A DNA stretch of 37,604 nt from Clostridia bacterium (GTDB lineage Bacteria; Bacillota; Clostridia; Christensenellales; Aristaeellaceae): positions 1 through 37,604 of the forward strand of contig JAFWEL010000120.1 of NCBI GenBank assembly GCA_017512905.1. Reading direction: 5' to 3'. Positions 1 to 8,171 of this stretch are shown in pieces. Below the pieces are notes generated by a model. The model was not told the origin of the DNA and made no database searches. It saw nothing but the letters and a program-made list of their open reading frames with translations. Position 1 is the first letter of the stretch. Each line of letters begins with the position of its first letter. The position numbers and the translations under genes were made by a program.

Positions 1-171
1 CGCCCTAAAGGACTAACTTCGTGTCGCGGCAACCTGCCGCCACCGTTCCCAGCCGATAAGAATGCCGTGGCGGCAGATTGCCGCCGCTACAGGGCTTTCA
101 GGGATTCTATACTTCATTTTCGTCGCGGGAACGTTCCCTTTGTTCTGGCTGCAACATTCCGTGCGTGGCTT

Positions 172-207
172 TTCCTGTTCCCTGTTGACTGTTCCCTGTT
201 CCCTTTG
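172..207 (+). repeat. Heptamer tandem repeat, left copy
   Basis: About five units of a 7-bp motif of the type TTCCCTG, one variant reading TTGACTG. The same 36 bp occur as an exact reverse complement at 37512-37547. It is an intergenic short tandem repeat of unknown role. Confidence 0.8.
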
Positions 208-237
208 TACTACCCTCTGCTTTTCCACCAACAGATC

Positions 238-252
238 GACAAATCAGTATTT
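238..252. repeat. Half copy of the dispersed palindromic element
   Basis: GACAAATCAGTATTT matches the right arm of the full elements (GACAAATCAGAATTT) at 14 of 15 positions. The left arm is missing, so it is probably a decayed copy. It lies about 55 bp upstream of the uvrA start. Confidence 0.5.
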
Positions 253-308
253 CCTCCATCGAACAGACACGAACAAAGAACGCTTCAAACAGAACGAGGT
301 AAGTATCA

Positions 309-3143
309 TTGAACATCAACGAAATCATCATCAAGGGTGCCCGGGAGCACAACCTGAAGAACGTGAACCTGGTCATCCCCCGCAACAAGCTGATCGTGAT
401 GACCGGCCTTTCCGGCAGCGGCAAGAGCTCACTGGCCTTCGACACCATCTATGCCGAGGGACAGCGGCGCTATGTGGAATCGCTGTCTTCCTATGCCCGG
501 CAGTTTCTGGGGCAGATGGAGAAGCCGGACGTGGACTACATCGAGGGCCTGTCCCCCGCCATCTCCATCGACCAGAAGACCACCAGCCGCAACCCCCGCT
601 CCACCGTGGGCACGGTGACGGAGATCCACGACTACCTGCGCCTGATGTACGCCCGCATCGGCGTGCCCCACTGCCCCAAGTGCGGCAAGCCCATCCAGCA
701 GCAGACCGTGGACCAGATCGTTGACCAGATCCTGGCCCTGCCCGAGCGCACGAAGCTGATGATTCTGGCCCCGGTGGTGCGGGGGCGCAAGGGCGAGTTC
801 GTCAAGCTGCTGGAGGACATGACCAAGCAGGGCTACGTCCGCGCCCGCATCGACGGGGAGCTTTGCGAGCTGTCCGACCCTCCGAAGCTGGTCAAGAACA
901 AGAAGCACACGGTGGAGATCGTGATCGACCGCCTGGTCGTGCGCCCGGACATCCAGCAGCGGCTGACCGACTCGCTGGAAACCGCCATGAAGCTGGCGGA
1001 GGGGCTGGTGGTCGCCAGCGTCATCGACGGAGAGGACACGCTGTTTTCGCAGAACTACGCCTGCCCGGACTGCGGCATCTCCATCGGCGAGCTTGCGCCC
1101 CGCATGTTTTCCTTCAACAACCCCTACGGCGCATGCCCCACCTGCTCCGGGTTGGGGATGCTGATGAAAATAGACCCGGCCATCGTCATACCCGACCGGA
1201 GCCTGTCCCTGAACCAGGGAGCCATACAGGTCTCCGGCTGGAACAGCGGCGAATTTGACTCCATGGCCCACACCTACCTCACCGCCCTGTCCGAACAGTA
1301 CGGCTTCTCCCTGGACACCCCGGTGAAGGACCTGCCCGAGAGCGCCCTCAGCATCCTCCTCTACGGCACCAACGGCGAGAAGGTCAAAATCCACTACACC
1401 CGGGGCGACGGCGGCGGCACCTTCTCCGCCCCCTTCGAGGGCATCGTCGCCAACCTGGAGCGCCGCTACCGGGAGACCAACTCCGATGCCATGAAGTCGC
1501 TCTACGAGGGCTACATGAGCCAGATCCCCTGCCCCGACTGCGGCGGCAAGCGGTTGAAGAAGGAATCGCTGGCCGTGACCATCAAGGACCGCAACATCGC
1601 CGAGATCTCGGACCTGTCCGTGCAGGACTGCCGCGCCTTCTTCGACGGCATCACCCTGACCGAGCGGGAGCGGATCATCGCCCATCAGATCTTAAAGGAG
1701 ATCCAGTCCCGGCTGGGCTTTTTGACCGACGTCGGCCTGGGCTACCTGACGCTGTCCCGCAGCGCGGGCACCCTGTCCGGCGGCGAGGCCCAGCGCATCC
1801 GGCTGGCCACCCAGATCGGCAGCGGCCTCGTGGGCGTGCTGTACATCCTGGACGAGCCCTCCATCGGCCTGCACCAGCGGGACAACCGCCGGCTGCTGAA
1901 CTCGCTGAAGGGCCTGCGGGACCTGGGCAACACGCTGATCGTGGTGGAGCACGACGAGGAGACCATGCTGGACGCCGACTGGATCGTGGACGTGGGCCCC
2001 GGCGCGGGCATCCACGGCGGCGAGATCGTGGCCGAGGGCACCCCCGATGAAATCATGGCAAACCCGGCCTCCCTCACCGGGCAATACCTGTCCGGGAAGA
2101 AATTCGTGCCCGTTCCCACATCCCGGCGCGAGCCCTCCGGCTGGCTCACCATCCGCGGGGCGCGCACCAACAACCTGAAAAACATCGACGTGAAGCTGCC
2201 CCTGGGCGTCATCACCTGCGTAACCGGCGTGTCCGGCAGCGGCAAGTCGTCGCTGGTGAATGAAATCCTGTACAAGTCCCTGTCCAGGACGCTGAACCGC
2301 AGCCGCCAACGGGCGGGGGCCCACGACGGCATCGACGGCGTGGAGCAGCTGAACAAGATCATCGCCATCGACCAGAGCCCCATCGGGCGCACACCCCGGT
2401 CCAACCCCGCCACCTATACCGGCCTTTTCGACATGATCCGGGACGTATTCGCCGCCACGCCGGACGCCAAGGCCCGGGGCTACAAGCCCAACCGGTTCAG
2501 CTTTAACGTGAAGGGCGGGCGCTGCGAGGCCTGCAGCGGCGACGGCATCATCAAGATCGAGATGCACTTCCTCTCAGACGTCTACGTGCCCTGCGAGGTG
2601 TGCAAGGGCCGGCGCTACAACCGGGAGACCCTGGAGGTGCGCTACAAGGGCAAGAACATCTACGAGGTGCTGGAGATGACCGTGGACGAGGCCCTGGAAT
2701 TCTTCCGCCCCATACAAAAAATCGCCCGCAAGCTGGAAACCATGCGGGACGTGGGGCTGGGGTATGTGAAGCTGGGCCAGCCCGCCACCACCCTTTCCGG
2801 CGGCGAGGCCCAACGGGTCAAGCTGGCCACGGAGCTGTCGCGGCAGGCCACGGGCCGCACGATCTACGTGCTGGACGAGCCCACCACCGGCCTGCACGTG
2901 GCGGACGTGGAGCGGCTGATCCAGGTGCTGGACCGGCTGGCCGAATCGGGCAACACCGTAGTGGTGATCGAGCACAACCTGGACGTCATCAAGACCGCCG
3001 ACTACATCATCGACCTGGGCCCCGAGGGTGGTGACGGCGGCGGCACCGTGGTCACCACCGGCACCCCCGAGGCGGTCGCCCAGTGTGAAGCGAGCTTCAC
3101 CGGGCAATATCTGAAGCGGGCGCTGGACAATTGGGGGCGGTGA
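309..3143 (+). CDS. uvrA: UvrA, excinuclease ABC subunit A
   Basis: ATP-dependent damage-recognition subunit of nucleotide excision repair; it loads UvrB at DNA lesions in the cytoplasm. The 944-residue length is normal. Two ABC ATPase modules are visible: Walker [10 protein letters not shown] at residues 33-41 and a second near 640, with signatures [11 protein letters not shown] near 490 and [11 protein letters not shown] near 830. Two CxxC-x19-CxxC zinc fingers start near residues 250 and 738. The start is TTG, preceded by GAGGT with 8-nt spacing; the first downstream ATG would remove the first Walker A strand. No uvrB or uvrC lies in the window. The gene converges on the NamZ-like gene 26 bp downstream. 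Confidence 0.97.
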   Translation: MNINEIIIKGAREHNLKNVNLVIPRNKLIVMTGLSGSGKSSLAFDTIYAEGQRRYVESLSSYARQFLGQMEKPDVDYIEGLSPAISIDQKTTSRNPRSTVGTVTEIHDYLRLMYARIGVPHCPKCGKPIQQQTVDQIVDQILALPERTKLMILAPVVRGRKGEFVKLLEDMTKQGYVRARIDGELCELSDPPKLVKNKKHTVEIVIDRLVVRPDIQQRLTDSLETAMKLAEGLVVASVIDGEDTLFSQNYACPDCGISIGELAPRMFSFNNPYGACPTCSGLGMLMKIDPAIVIPDRSLSLNQGAIQVSGWNSGEFDSMAHTYLTALSEQYGFSLDTPVKDLPESALSILLYGTNGEKVKIHYTRGDGGGTFSAPFEGIVANLERRYRETNSDAMKSLYEGYMSQIPCPDCGGKRLKKESLAVTIKDRNIAEISDLSVQDCRAFFDGITLTERERIIAHQILKEIQSRLGFLTDVGLGYLTLSRSAGTLSGGEAQRIRLATQIGSGLVGVLYILDEPSIGLHQRDNRRLLNSLKGLRDLGNTLIVVEHDEETMLDADWIVDVGPGAGIHGGEIVAEGTPDEIMANPASLTGQYLSGKKFVPVPTSRREPSGWLTIRGARTNNLKNIDVKLPLGVITCVTGVSGSGKSSLVNEILYKSLSRTLNRSRQRAGAHDGIDGVEQLNKIIAIDQSPIGRTPRSNPATYTGLFDMIRDVFAATPDAKARGYKPNRFSFNVKGGRCEACSGDGIIKIEMHFLSDVYVPCEVCKGRRYNRETLEVRYKGKNIYEVLEMTVDEALEFFRPIQKIARKLETMRDVGLGYVKLGQPATTLSGGEAQRVKLATELSRQATGRTIYVLDEPTTGLHVADVERLIQVLDRLAESGNTVVVIEHNLDVIKTADYIIDLGPEGGDGGGTVVTTGTPEAVAQCEASFTGQYLKRALDNWGR

Positions 3144-3169
3144 AGCCCCCGTCGCGTCGGAAGGCTGTA

Positions 3170-4501
3170 TCACTCTTCATAGAGCAGATACGGCCTTCGC
3201 TGTTCCTTGAAGGCGTCGATATCCGCCTGCCAGCTCGCCTTGATGGCCTCGGCGGATTCGCCGGCCACGATCATCTTCCGCACGGCGTCGGTGCCGCACA
3301 GCTTGTCCAGCCAGTAGCGGCCCTCCTTGTCGGGAGTGCCGAAGAAGTCCACCCCGGGGGCGTCCTCCAGGACGGCGTGGTAGGCGTCCACCAGGTAATC
3401 GAGGTTGATGCCCGCGTTCCAGATGTCCTCCAGCGGCGTATCCATCATCTGCCTGCCCTGGCACACCCTGCCCTCGAAGGGCGGCTCGTTGGCCCCCGGC
3501 ATGCTCACGGGCGTAAAGCTGTAGTCAAAGGCGTCGTCCCCGGCGAGATACGGGCTGCCGTAGATCTCGAAGGGATGGTCGGTGCCCCGGCCCACCGACA
3601 TCGCGGTGTTCTCGAAGAAGCAGGTGGAGGCGTACAGGTACACCGCCCGCATGTCCTTCAAATTCGGCGAAGGGGCGCGCACCAGGGGCACCCGGTCCCG
3701 GTGGGTGTAGTTCTGGCAGGGAATCACGGTCAGGTCGCAGGCGTCCTTCCCGGCCTCCAGCCAGCCCTCGCCGTTGATCATCCGGGCCAGCTCGCCCAGG
3801 GTCAGGCCGTGGACGACGGTGATGGGCAGCCGGCCCACGCCGGACATGAACTCCTCCTGTAAAATCGGCCCGTCCACATAGAAGCCGTTGGGATTGGGCC
3901 GGTCCAGCAGCACCACCGGCTTGCCCGCGCCGGCGCAGGCGTCCATCATGTAGTACATCGAGATATAGTAGGTGTAGTAGCGCAGGCCCACGTCCTGCAA
4001 ATCGATCACCAGCACGTCGAAGGCGTCCATGCTTTCGGCGCTGGGATAGTGGCTGTTCTCGGCGTACAGCGACAGGATCGGCACACCGGTGGCCGGGTCC
4101 ACGGAATCGCTGACCGCCTCCCCCGCGCCGGCCGTGCCCCGGAAGCCGTGCTCCGGGCTGAATATGGCGGTGACGTTCACGCCCCGGGCCAGCATCGCGT
4201 CCAGCACGTGTTCGCCGTAGGCGATGTCGTTGCCGTCCACATCCCTGCCGAAGGGAATGAGGCTCGCATCGGTTGCGGAGGTATCGCCCTGTCCGCTGGT
4301 CCTGTCGCCCACGATGCCGCTGTGGTTGGAGAACAGCGCCACCCGCTTTCCCGCCAGCAGCGACAGGTAGGCGTCAAACTGCTCGTCGCCCAGCACCACG
4401 TCCGTGGGGCCCTTGAGGTCGGTTTCAGCTTCAGCCAGCGCGGCAAAGGCAGGGACCAGCGCCAGCATCAGCGCGAGGCAGAGGGAAAGCAACTGTTTCA
4501 T
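3170..4501 (-). CDS. Secreted NamZ/DUF1343 family exo-beta-N-acetylmuramidase
   Basis: The 443-residue protein has a signal peptide (KQLLSLCLALMLALVPAFAALA), so it is exported. The body matches the DUF1343 family, whose characterised member NamZ removes terminal MurNAc from peptidoglycan fragments. Visible family motifs are NHSGI, SPEHGFRG, DLQDVGLRYYTY, DRPNPNG, HGLTLGELA and SVGRGTDHPF. The likely role is cell-wall recycling or scavenging outside the membrane. The start is the ATG with AAAGGAG eight bases upstream; the frame stays open further upstream but that part is not protein-like. No MurNAc transport or kinase genes lie nearby. It is transcribed divergently from the membrane protein at 4616. 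Confidence 0.9.
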   Translation of the reverse strand: MKQLLSLCLALMLALVPAFAALAEAETDLKGPTDVVLGDEQFDAYLSLLAGKRVALFSNHSGIVGDRTSGQGDTSATDASLIPFGRDVDGNDIAYGEHVLDAMLARGVNVTAIFSPEHGFRGTAGAGEAVSDSVDPATGVPILSLYAENSHYPSAESMDAFDVLVIDLQDVGLRYYTYYISMYYMMDACAGAGKPVVLLDRPNPNGFYVDGPILQEEFMSGVGRLPITVVHGLTLGELARMINGEGWLEAGKDACDLTVIPCQNYTHRDRVPLVRAPSPNLKDMRAVYLYASTCFFENTAMSVGRGTDHPFEIYGSPYLAGDDAFDYSFTPVSMPGANEPPFEGRVCQGRQMMDTPLEDIWNAGINLDYLVDAYHAVLEDAPGVDFFGTPDKEGRYWLDKLCGTDAVRKMIVAGESAEAIKASWQADIDAFKEQRRPYLLYEE

Positions 4502-4615
4502 AGCGTTCACTCCTTTGAAAACATGAATTAATCCTACAATACGGTCAACAATAGGATATGGGGCTGCAGCGCAGGCCCGGACCGACTTGACTTCCAATGG
4601 GACGGAGGGCTGACC

Positions 4616-5347
4616 ATGGCCGCATTCATCGACCGCACCGCGCTCGGGTTGCTCGGCGCGACCGGGTACTACCTGTTCTTCCTGAATGCCTGGGGCAGCA
4701 TACCGTTGGCCTGCGGGATGGCCTTTGCCTGCACAGCGCTGAGCCTGTGGCTGATCCGGGGGCTTCCGACCGTGCGCCACGCCAGCAGGGCCCAGATCCG
4801 CTGGGAGCTGCTGCGCATCGCCGCGTTGGACGACGTCGCCGCCGAAGCCGCGCTGACGGCGCTGATCCGCCGCCGATGGCCCGATGAAGCCTTCCGGCTC
4901 GTCCCGGTACTGAAACACCCGGAGGCCACGATGTCCTCCGGGGATGTGCTCAGCGCCTGGAAATCCAACCGGGACGCCGGGCGGCTGGTGATCGCCGCCA
5001 CCTGTCCCTGCGAGCCCCGGGCGGCCCTCTATGCCGGGGATTTGCGGGAGCCCGCCGTGGCCGTGATGGACAGCCGAAGGCTGACCCGGCTGTTGCGTTC
5101 GCTCCCCGCCGATGCGCTGGCCCCTCCCCCGCGCCGCAGGCCGGATCATGGCCTCAGGATGCTCCGGGCAGGGCTGGAATCGGCCCGGTTCTCGCCGCGA
5201 AGCGCGCTGCTGGCCCTGGGGATGCTGGCCTGCTACCTTTTGACGGGCAACGGCTGGTATCTGTTCCCCGGGCTCGCCGTCGTCGCCCACGCCGGCGTGG
5301 CGCTGATCCGCCACGGGCGGGACCGGCAGCTGTTCGAGGGGGATTGA
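4616..5347 (+). CDS. Membrane protein of unknown function
   Basis: The 243-residue protein has two hydrophobic segments at the N-terminus (about residues 7-27 and 30-50) and two near the C-terminus (about 195-230), flanking a soluble middle. The middle part (residues about 60-165) contains SSGDVLSAWKSNR, RLVIAATCPCEP and AVAVMDSRRLTRLLRSL. Its spacing loosely recalls the last strands of Mrr-like restriction-endonuclease-fold domains found in some clostridial membrane proteins, but I see no catalytic D-ExK set, so this is only a weak resemblance. GGAGGG lies about 7 nt before the ATG. It converges with the nth-obgE-yhbY operon, and a 12-bp inverted repeat starts at its stop codon. Confidence 0.8.
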   Translation: MAAFIDRTALGLLGATGYYLFFLNAWGSIPLACGMAFACTALSLWLIRGLPTVRHASRAQIRWELLRIAALDDVAAEAALTALIRRRWPDEAFRLVPVLKHPEATMSSGDVLSAWKSNRDAGRLVIAATCPCEPRAALYAGDLREPAVAVMDSRRLTRLLRSLPADALAPPPRRRPDHGLRMLRAGLESARFSPRSALLALGMLACYLLTGNGWYLFPGLAVVAHAGVALIRHGRDRQLFEGD

Positions 5348-5401
5348 CAGCGGTGAAAAGGTCCTTCGACTCCGCTTGGAATGACACTGCGCTGTCAATC
5401 C
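5341..5401. repeat. 12-bp perfect inverted repeat between convergent genes
   Basis: GGATTGACAGCG (5341-5352) is matched exactly by its reverse complement at 5390-5401 with a 37-nt loop. The left arm overlaps the stop codon of the membrane protein. It could act as a terminator for either strand, though there is no T tract. The loop reads TCCTTCGACTCCGCT then GGAATGACA, resembling a sequence I recall as recurring in intergenic DNA of unrelated bacteria; that is memory, not a search. Confidence 0.5.
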
Positions 5402-5413
5402 GCAGTGGCGGCC

Positions 5414-5710
5414 CTACAGCTCCTCCAGCTTGATCTTTGAATTCTCCCGCGCCTGGCGGTAGATGCAGAACCGGCTGCCGATGGTCTGCACCGGCTCGGC
5501 ATGGACCCGCTCGCACAGCGCGTCGCAGGCCTCCCGGGTGGAATCAAAGGGCGCGTTCTTCTGCACGGTCACCTTGATCAGCTCCCGCGCCTCCAGGGCA
5601 TCCCAGCACTGCTTGACCAGGTTGTCGTTGATGCCCTCCTTGCCGATGTGCAAGACCGGCTCCATCGTATTGCACATGGACCGCAGGGCGGCCCGCTGTT
5701 TGGTGGTCAT
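5414..5710 (-). CDS. yhbY: YhbY-family CRM-domain RNA-binding protein
   Basis: The 98-residue protein is a single CRM (KH-like) domain. The family binds RNA and associates with pre-50S ribosomal subunits. The conserved block is VLHIGKEGINDNLVKQ near residues 19-34, followed by the LxxxELIKV pattern and GSRFCIYRQ near the C-terminus. The length is typical. The start ATG has GGAGG with about 8-nt spacing. It lies 24 bp downstream of obgE on the same strand and is the last gene of the nth-obgE-yhbY operon. An obgE-yhbY pairing is common in Firmicutes and suits a shared role in ribosome assembly. Confidence 0.93.
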   Translation of the reverse strand: MTTKQRAALRSMCNTMEPVLHIGKEGINDNLVKQCWDALEARELIKVTVQKNAPFDSTREACDALCERVHAEPVQTIGSRFCIYRQARENSKIKLEEL

Positions 5711-5734
5711 GGTTCGTTCCTCCGTATATCCATA

Positions 5735-7009
5735 TTATTCTACAAAGTCAAATTCCATATCGCCGATGACGACGCTGTCGCCCTCCTTCGCGCCCCTTTC
5801 CCGAAGGGCATCGATCACGCCCAGGCGGCGCAGGGAGCGGTGGAACCAGTTCAGCGATTCCTCGTTTTCAAAGTTCACCGAATCCATCAGGCGGTCCATC
5901 TCCCGCCCGGAGACGAAGTAGACGCCGCCGTCCACCTCGACGGTGAAGGGCTCGCCCTGACCAAGGGCGTCGGCATCGCCCAGCGCCTCCTCCAGGAAGG
6001 GCTCGGCGGGGGGACAGGTGTCCAGCAGCCGCACGGTGGCGTAGAGCAGCGCGTCGAAGTTCTGCCTCGTGGCCGCGGACACCGGGTAGATGTCGATGCC
6101 CGTATCCGCCAGCTTGTCCCGCAGACGCCTCAGGTTTTCCTCGGCTCCCGGCAGGTCCATCTTGTTGGCCACCACGATCATGGGCCGGTTCTTCAGGTCG
6201 CCGTAGGCCTCCAGCTCCTTCATGATGGCATCGAAGTCCTCCAGCGGGTCCCGGCCCTCGCTGCCGGCGATGTCCAGCACGTGCAGCAGCATCCGCGTTC
6301 GCTCCACGTGGCGCAGGAAGGCATGTCCGAGGCCCACGCCCTGGGCCGCCCCCTCCACCAGGCCGGGAATGTCCGCCAGCACAAAGCTGGCCTCGCCGTG
6401 CTTGACGATGCCCAGGTTGGGCTGGAGGGTGGTGAAGTGGTAGTTGGCGATCTTGGGTCGCGCCGCCGTCACCACGGACAGTATCGTGGATTTGCCCACG
6501 TTGGGAAAGCCCACCAGGCCCACGTCGGCGATGGACTTCAATTCCAGCGTCAGCTCGATGGTCTCCCGCTTTTCACCCGGCTTGGCGAACTGGGGGGCCT
6601 GGCGGGTGGGCGTGGCGAAGTGCTGGTTGCCGAAGCCGCCGTTGCCGCCCCGCACCAGCGTCTTGCGCTTGCCGGGGGTGTACAGGTCCAGCAGCAGCTT
6701 GCCGGTGGCCTTCTCCCGCACCACCGTTCCCGGGGGCACCTGGATCACCACCGGCTCGCCGGACTTGCCTGAGCGCTGGTTGGCCATGCCGTCGCCACCG
6801 TTGCCGGCGGTGAACTTGCGCTTGTAGCGGAAGTCCATCAGCGTGTGCATCCGTTCGGAGGCCTCGAAGATCACGTCGCCACCCCGGCCGCCGTCGCCGC
6901 CGTCCGGCCCGCCGGCCTGCACGTATTTCTCCCGGTGGAAGGACACGCAGCCGTTGCCGCCGTCCCCCGCCTTTACAGTGATCGTAACTACATCAACAAA
7001 CAATGCCAT
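5735..7009 (-). CDS. obgE: Obg GTPase (CgtA)
   Basis: Large-ribosomal-subunit assembly GTPase, 424 residues. The glycine-rich Obg fold (residues 1-158) contains GDGGNGCVSFHREKYV and GGPDGGDGGRGGDV. The G domain shows G1 GFPNVGKST (167-175), G3 DIPGLVEGA (about 213) and G4 NKMD (about 285). A C-terminal OCT domain (about 350-424) is present, as in Firmicutes homologues. It starts 3 bp after the nth stop codon, and its GGAG ribosome binding site lies inside the last nth codons, so translation is probably coupled. It belongs to the nth-obgE-yhbY operon driven from the promoter at 7691-7720. Confidence 0.97.
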   Translation of the reverse strand: MALFVDVVTITVKAGDGGNGCVSFHREKYVQAGGPDGGDGGRGGDVIFEASERMHTLMDFRYKRKFTAGNGGDGMANQRSGKSGEPVVIQVPPGTVVREKATGKLLLDLYTPGKRKTLVRGGNGGFGNQHFATPTRQAPQFAKPGEKRETIELTLELKSIADVGLVGFPNVGKSTILSVVTAARPKIANYHFTTLQPNLGIVKHGEASFVLADIPGLVEGAAQGVGLGHAFLRHVERTRMLLHVLDIAGSEGRDPLEDFDAIMKELEAYGDLKNRPMIVVANKMDLPGAEENLRRLRDKLADTGIDIYPVSAATRQNFDALLYATVRLLDTCPPAEPFLEEALGDADALGQGEPFTVEVDGGVYFVSGREMDRLMDSVNFENEESLNWFHRSLRRLGVIDALRERGAKEGDSVVIGDMEFDFVE

Positions 7010-7012
7010 CGT

Positions 7013-7645
7013 TCAATTCTCCATGTGCTTTTCGCAGAGTCCTTCATTCAGGGGGCAGTGCTCGCATTCCGGCTTGCGGGCGTGGCAACAGCGCCGCCCG
7101 TGCCAGATGATCAGGTGATGGCCCAGGGACCAGATGTCCCTCTTCAGCAGGTCGCGAAGCTGGGCCTCCACCTTTTCCGGGGTGTTGCCGTCGGCCAGTC
7201 CGATGCGCCGGGATACCCGGAACACATGGGTGTCCACGGGAATCTGGTCATCTCCGAAGGCGGCCAGCAGCACCACCCCGGCGGTCTTCTGCCCCACGCC
7301 GGGCAGCGCCATCAGCTCCTTGCGGGTGGAGGGCACCTTCCCGTCGTACCGCTCCACCAGCGCCCGGCTGGCGGCGATGATGTTTTTCGCCTTATTGTGA
7401 TACAGCCCGCACTCCCGGATCAGCGGCTCCAGCGCCTCCGGCTCCAGCTTCGCCATGGCGAAGGCGTCCGGGTATTGGGGGAACAGCCGCGCCGTGACCA
7501 GATTCACCCGCTTGTCGGTGCACTGGGCGGAGAGGATCGTGGCGATCAGCGTCTCGTAGGGATTGGCGAAGTGCAGCTCCGGCTTCGCCTCGGGGTACAG
7601 CTTGCGCAATTCCTCCATCACCTGCGCCGCCTGTCGGGCGTCCAT
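7013..7645 (-). CDS. nth: Endonuclease III (base-excision repair glycosylase/AP lyase)
   Basis: Removes oxidised pyrimidines from DNA and cleaves the abasic site. The 210-residue protein has the helix-hairpin-helix LPGVGQKTAGVV with catalytic Lys120 and the VDTHVFRV motif with Asp138; both numbers coincide with E. coli Nth. A [4Fe-4S] cluster is indicated by Cys187, Cys194, Cys197 and Cys204. The last spacing is six residues instead of the usual five. The start is the ATG at 7645, because GGAGGG sits 6 nt upstream; the ATG at 7651 abuts that site, and farther-upstream starts precede the transcription start. It is the first gene of a three-gene operon. Confidence 0.96.
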   Translation of the reverse strand: MDARQAAQVMEELRKLYPEAKPELHFANPYETLIATILSAQCTDKRVNLVTARLFPQYPDAFAMAKLEPEALEPLIRECGLYHNKAKNIIAASRALVERYDGKVPSTRKELMALPGVGQKTAGVVLLAAFGDDQIPVDTHVFRVSRRIGLADGNTPEKVEAQLRDLLKRDIWSLGHHLIIWHGRRCCHARKPECEHCPLNEGLCEKHMEN

Positions 7646-7690
7646 GGCCATCCCTCCATCCGGGCAAACGCCCGCTTTCGTATTGCTACA

Positions 7691-7720
7691 ATTATACATG
7701 GTCCCCCGCACCCCGGTCAA
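7691..7720 (-). promoter_or_regulatory. Promoter of nth-obgE-yhbY
   Basis: On the minus strand, TTGACC (7715-7720), an 18-bp spacer and TATAAT (7691-7696). Transcription should begin near 7684, about 40 bp before the nth start. Confidence 0.65.
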
Positions 7721-7798
7721 GCACGTTTCGGTTTATTCCACGGTGAGTATGATAGGGGAAGATGATTCTCCACTAGCCTCCCGCATCCAGCCTCCCTT

Positions 7799-8062
7799 TC
7801 ACACCGGGCTCACCCGCAGCCTTACTCCGTCGTACTCAGCCCGGTACAGGCCGATCAGGTTGCCGGGGTTGTTGGCCAGCAGCGCACGGCGCACATCGTT
7901 CAGGCGCTCCATGGGAAAGCGCACGGACAGGCCGCAGCCCATTGAAATATCCCTCGGCGTCGTGACGACCTGGGTGGGTACGCCCCGCTGCCGCAGCGCC
8001 GCCTCGAAGCGCAGCACCTGCTGGCGTGAGCGAAACGCCGCCACACCGTATAGATCCCGCAT
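7799..8062 (-). CDS. DUF3343 protein (putative Se/S carrier)
   Basis: The 87-residue protein matches the DUF3343 family in length and in the pattern PRDISMGCGLSVRF around residues 36-49, where the family has a conserved CG pair after a PR-I-S-x-G motif. Family members have been proposed as selenium or sulfur carriers and often sit beside cysteine-desulfurase-like enzymes. Here such an enzyme is the divergent neighbour at 8172. No selD or selA is in the window, so a sulfur or general persulfide role is equally possible. The start ATG has GGAGGA about 5 nt upstream. Confidence 0.85.
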   Translation of the reverse strand: MRDLYGVAAFRSRQQVLRFEAALRQRGVPTQVVTTPRDISMGCGLSVRFPMERLNDVRRALLANNPGNLIGLYRAEYDGVRLRVSPV

Positions 8063-8142
8063 AGCGTCTCCTCCGTTTCCATTGATTCACGCGCCGGCTC
8101 ATAAAACGACCCCGGCGCATGTATCCTATACTACGCGAACGA

Positions 8143-8162
8143 TCCTTCGTGTGTGAAGGAGG
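8143..8162 (+). promoter_or_regulatory. Hairpin overlapping the ribosome binding site of the aminotransferase gene
   Basis: TCCTTC (8143-8148) pairs with GAAGGA (8155-8160) over the loop GTGTGT. The right arm overlaps the Shine-Dalgarno sequence AAGGAGG (about 8156-8162), so the stem could mask ribosome binding. It is short and may be coincidental. Confidence 0.35.
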
Positions 8163-8171
8163 CCATCAGAG

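Larger units (their letters stand above)
1..308. other. Intergenic region upstream of uvrA
   Basis: No gene is supported here; open frames crossing it run into uvrA in another frame. It holds small palindromes: GCGGCA/TGCCGC at 26-40, GGCGGCA/TGCCGCC at 69-85 and the perfect 12-mer GGGAACGTTCCC at 127-138. It also holds a heptamer repeat (172-207) and a half copy of the dispersed palindromic element (238-252). No convincing uvrA promoter was found. Confidence 0.6.

Noticed and set aside
185-213. TTGACT inside the heptamer repeat as a uvrA -35 box
   Set aside because: The -10 position 17 bp downstream reads TACTAC, which is poor, and the box is simply one unit of the repeat.
62-724. Open plus-strand frame overlapping the start of uvrA
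   Set aside because: It runs through uvrA in another frame, has no ribosome binding site and no domain pattern.
3133-3150. GGGGGC/GCCCCC hairpin over the uvrA stop codon
   Set aside because: Only 6 bp with no T tract; too weak to call a terminator in GC-rich DNA.
4502-5399. N-terminal extension of the NamZ-like protein beyond 4501
   Set aside because: The frame is open, but the extension is antisense to the 4616 gene and the signal peptide with its ribosome binding site starts at 4501.
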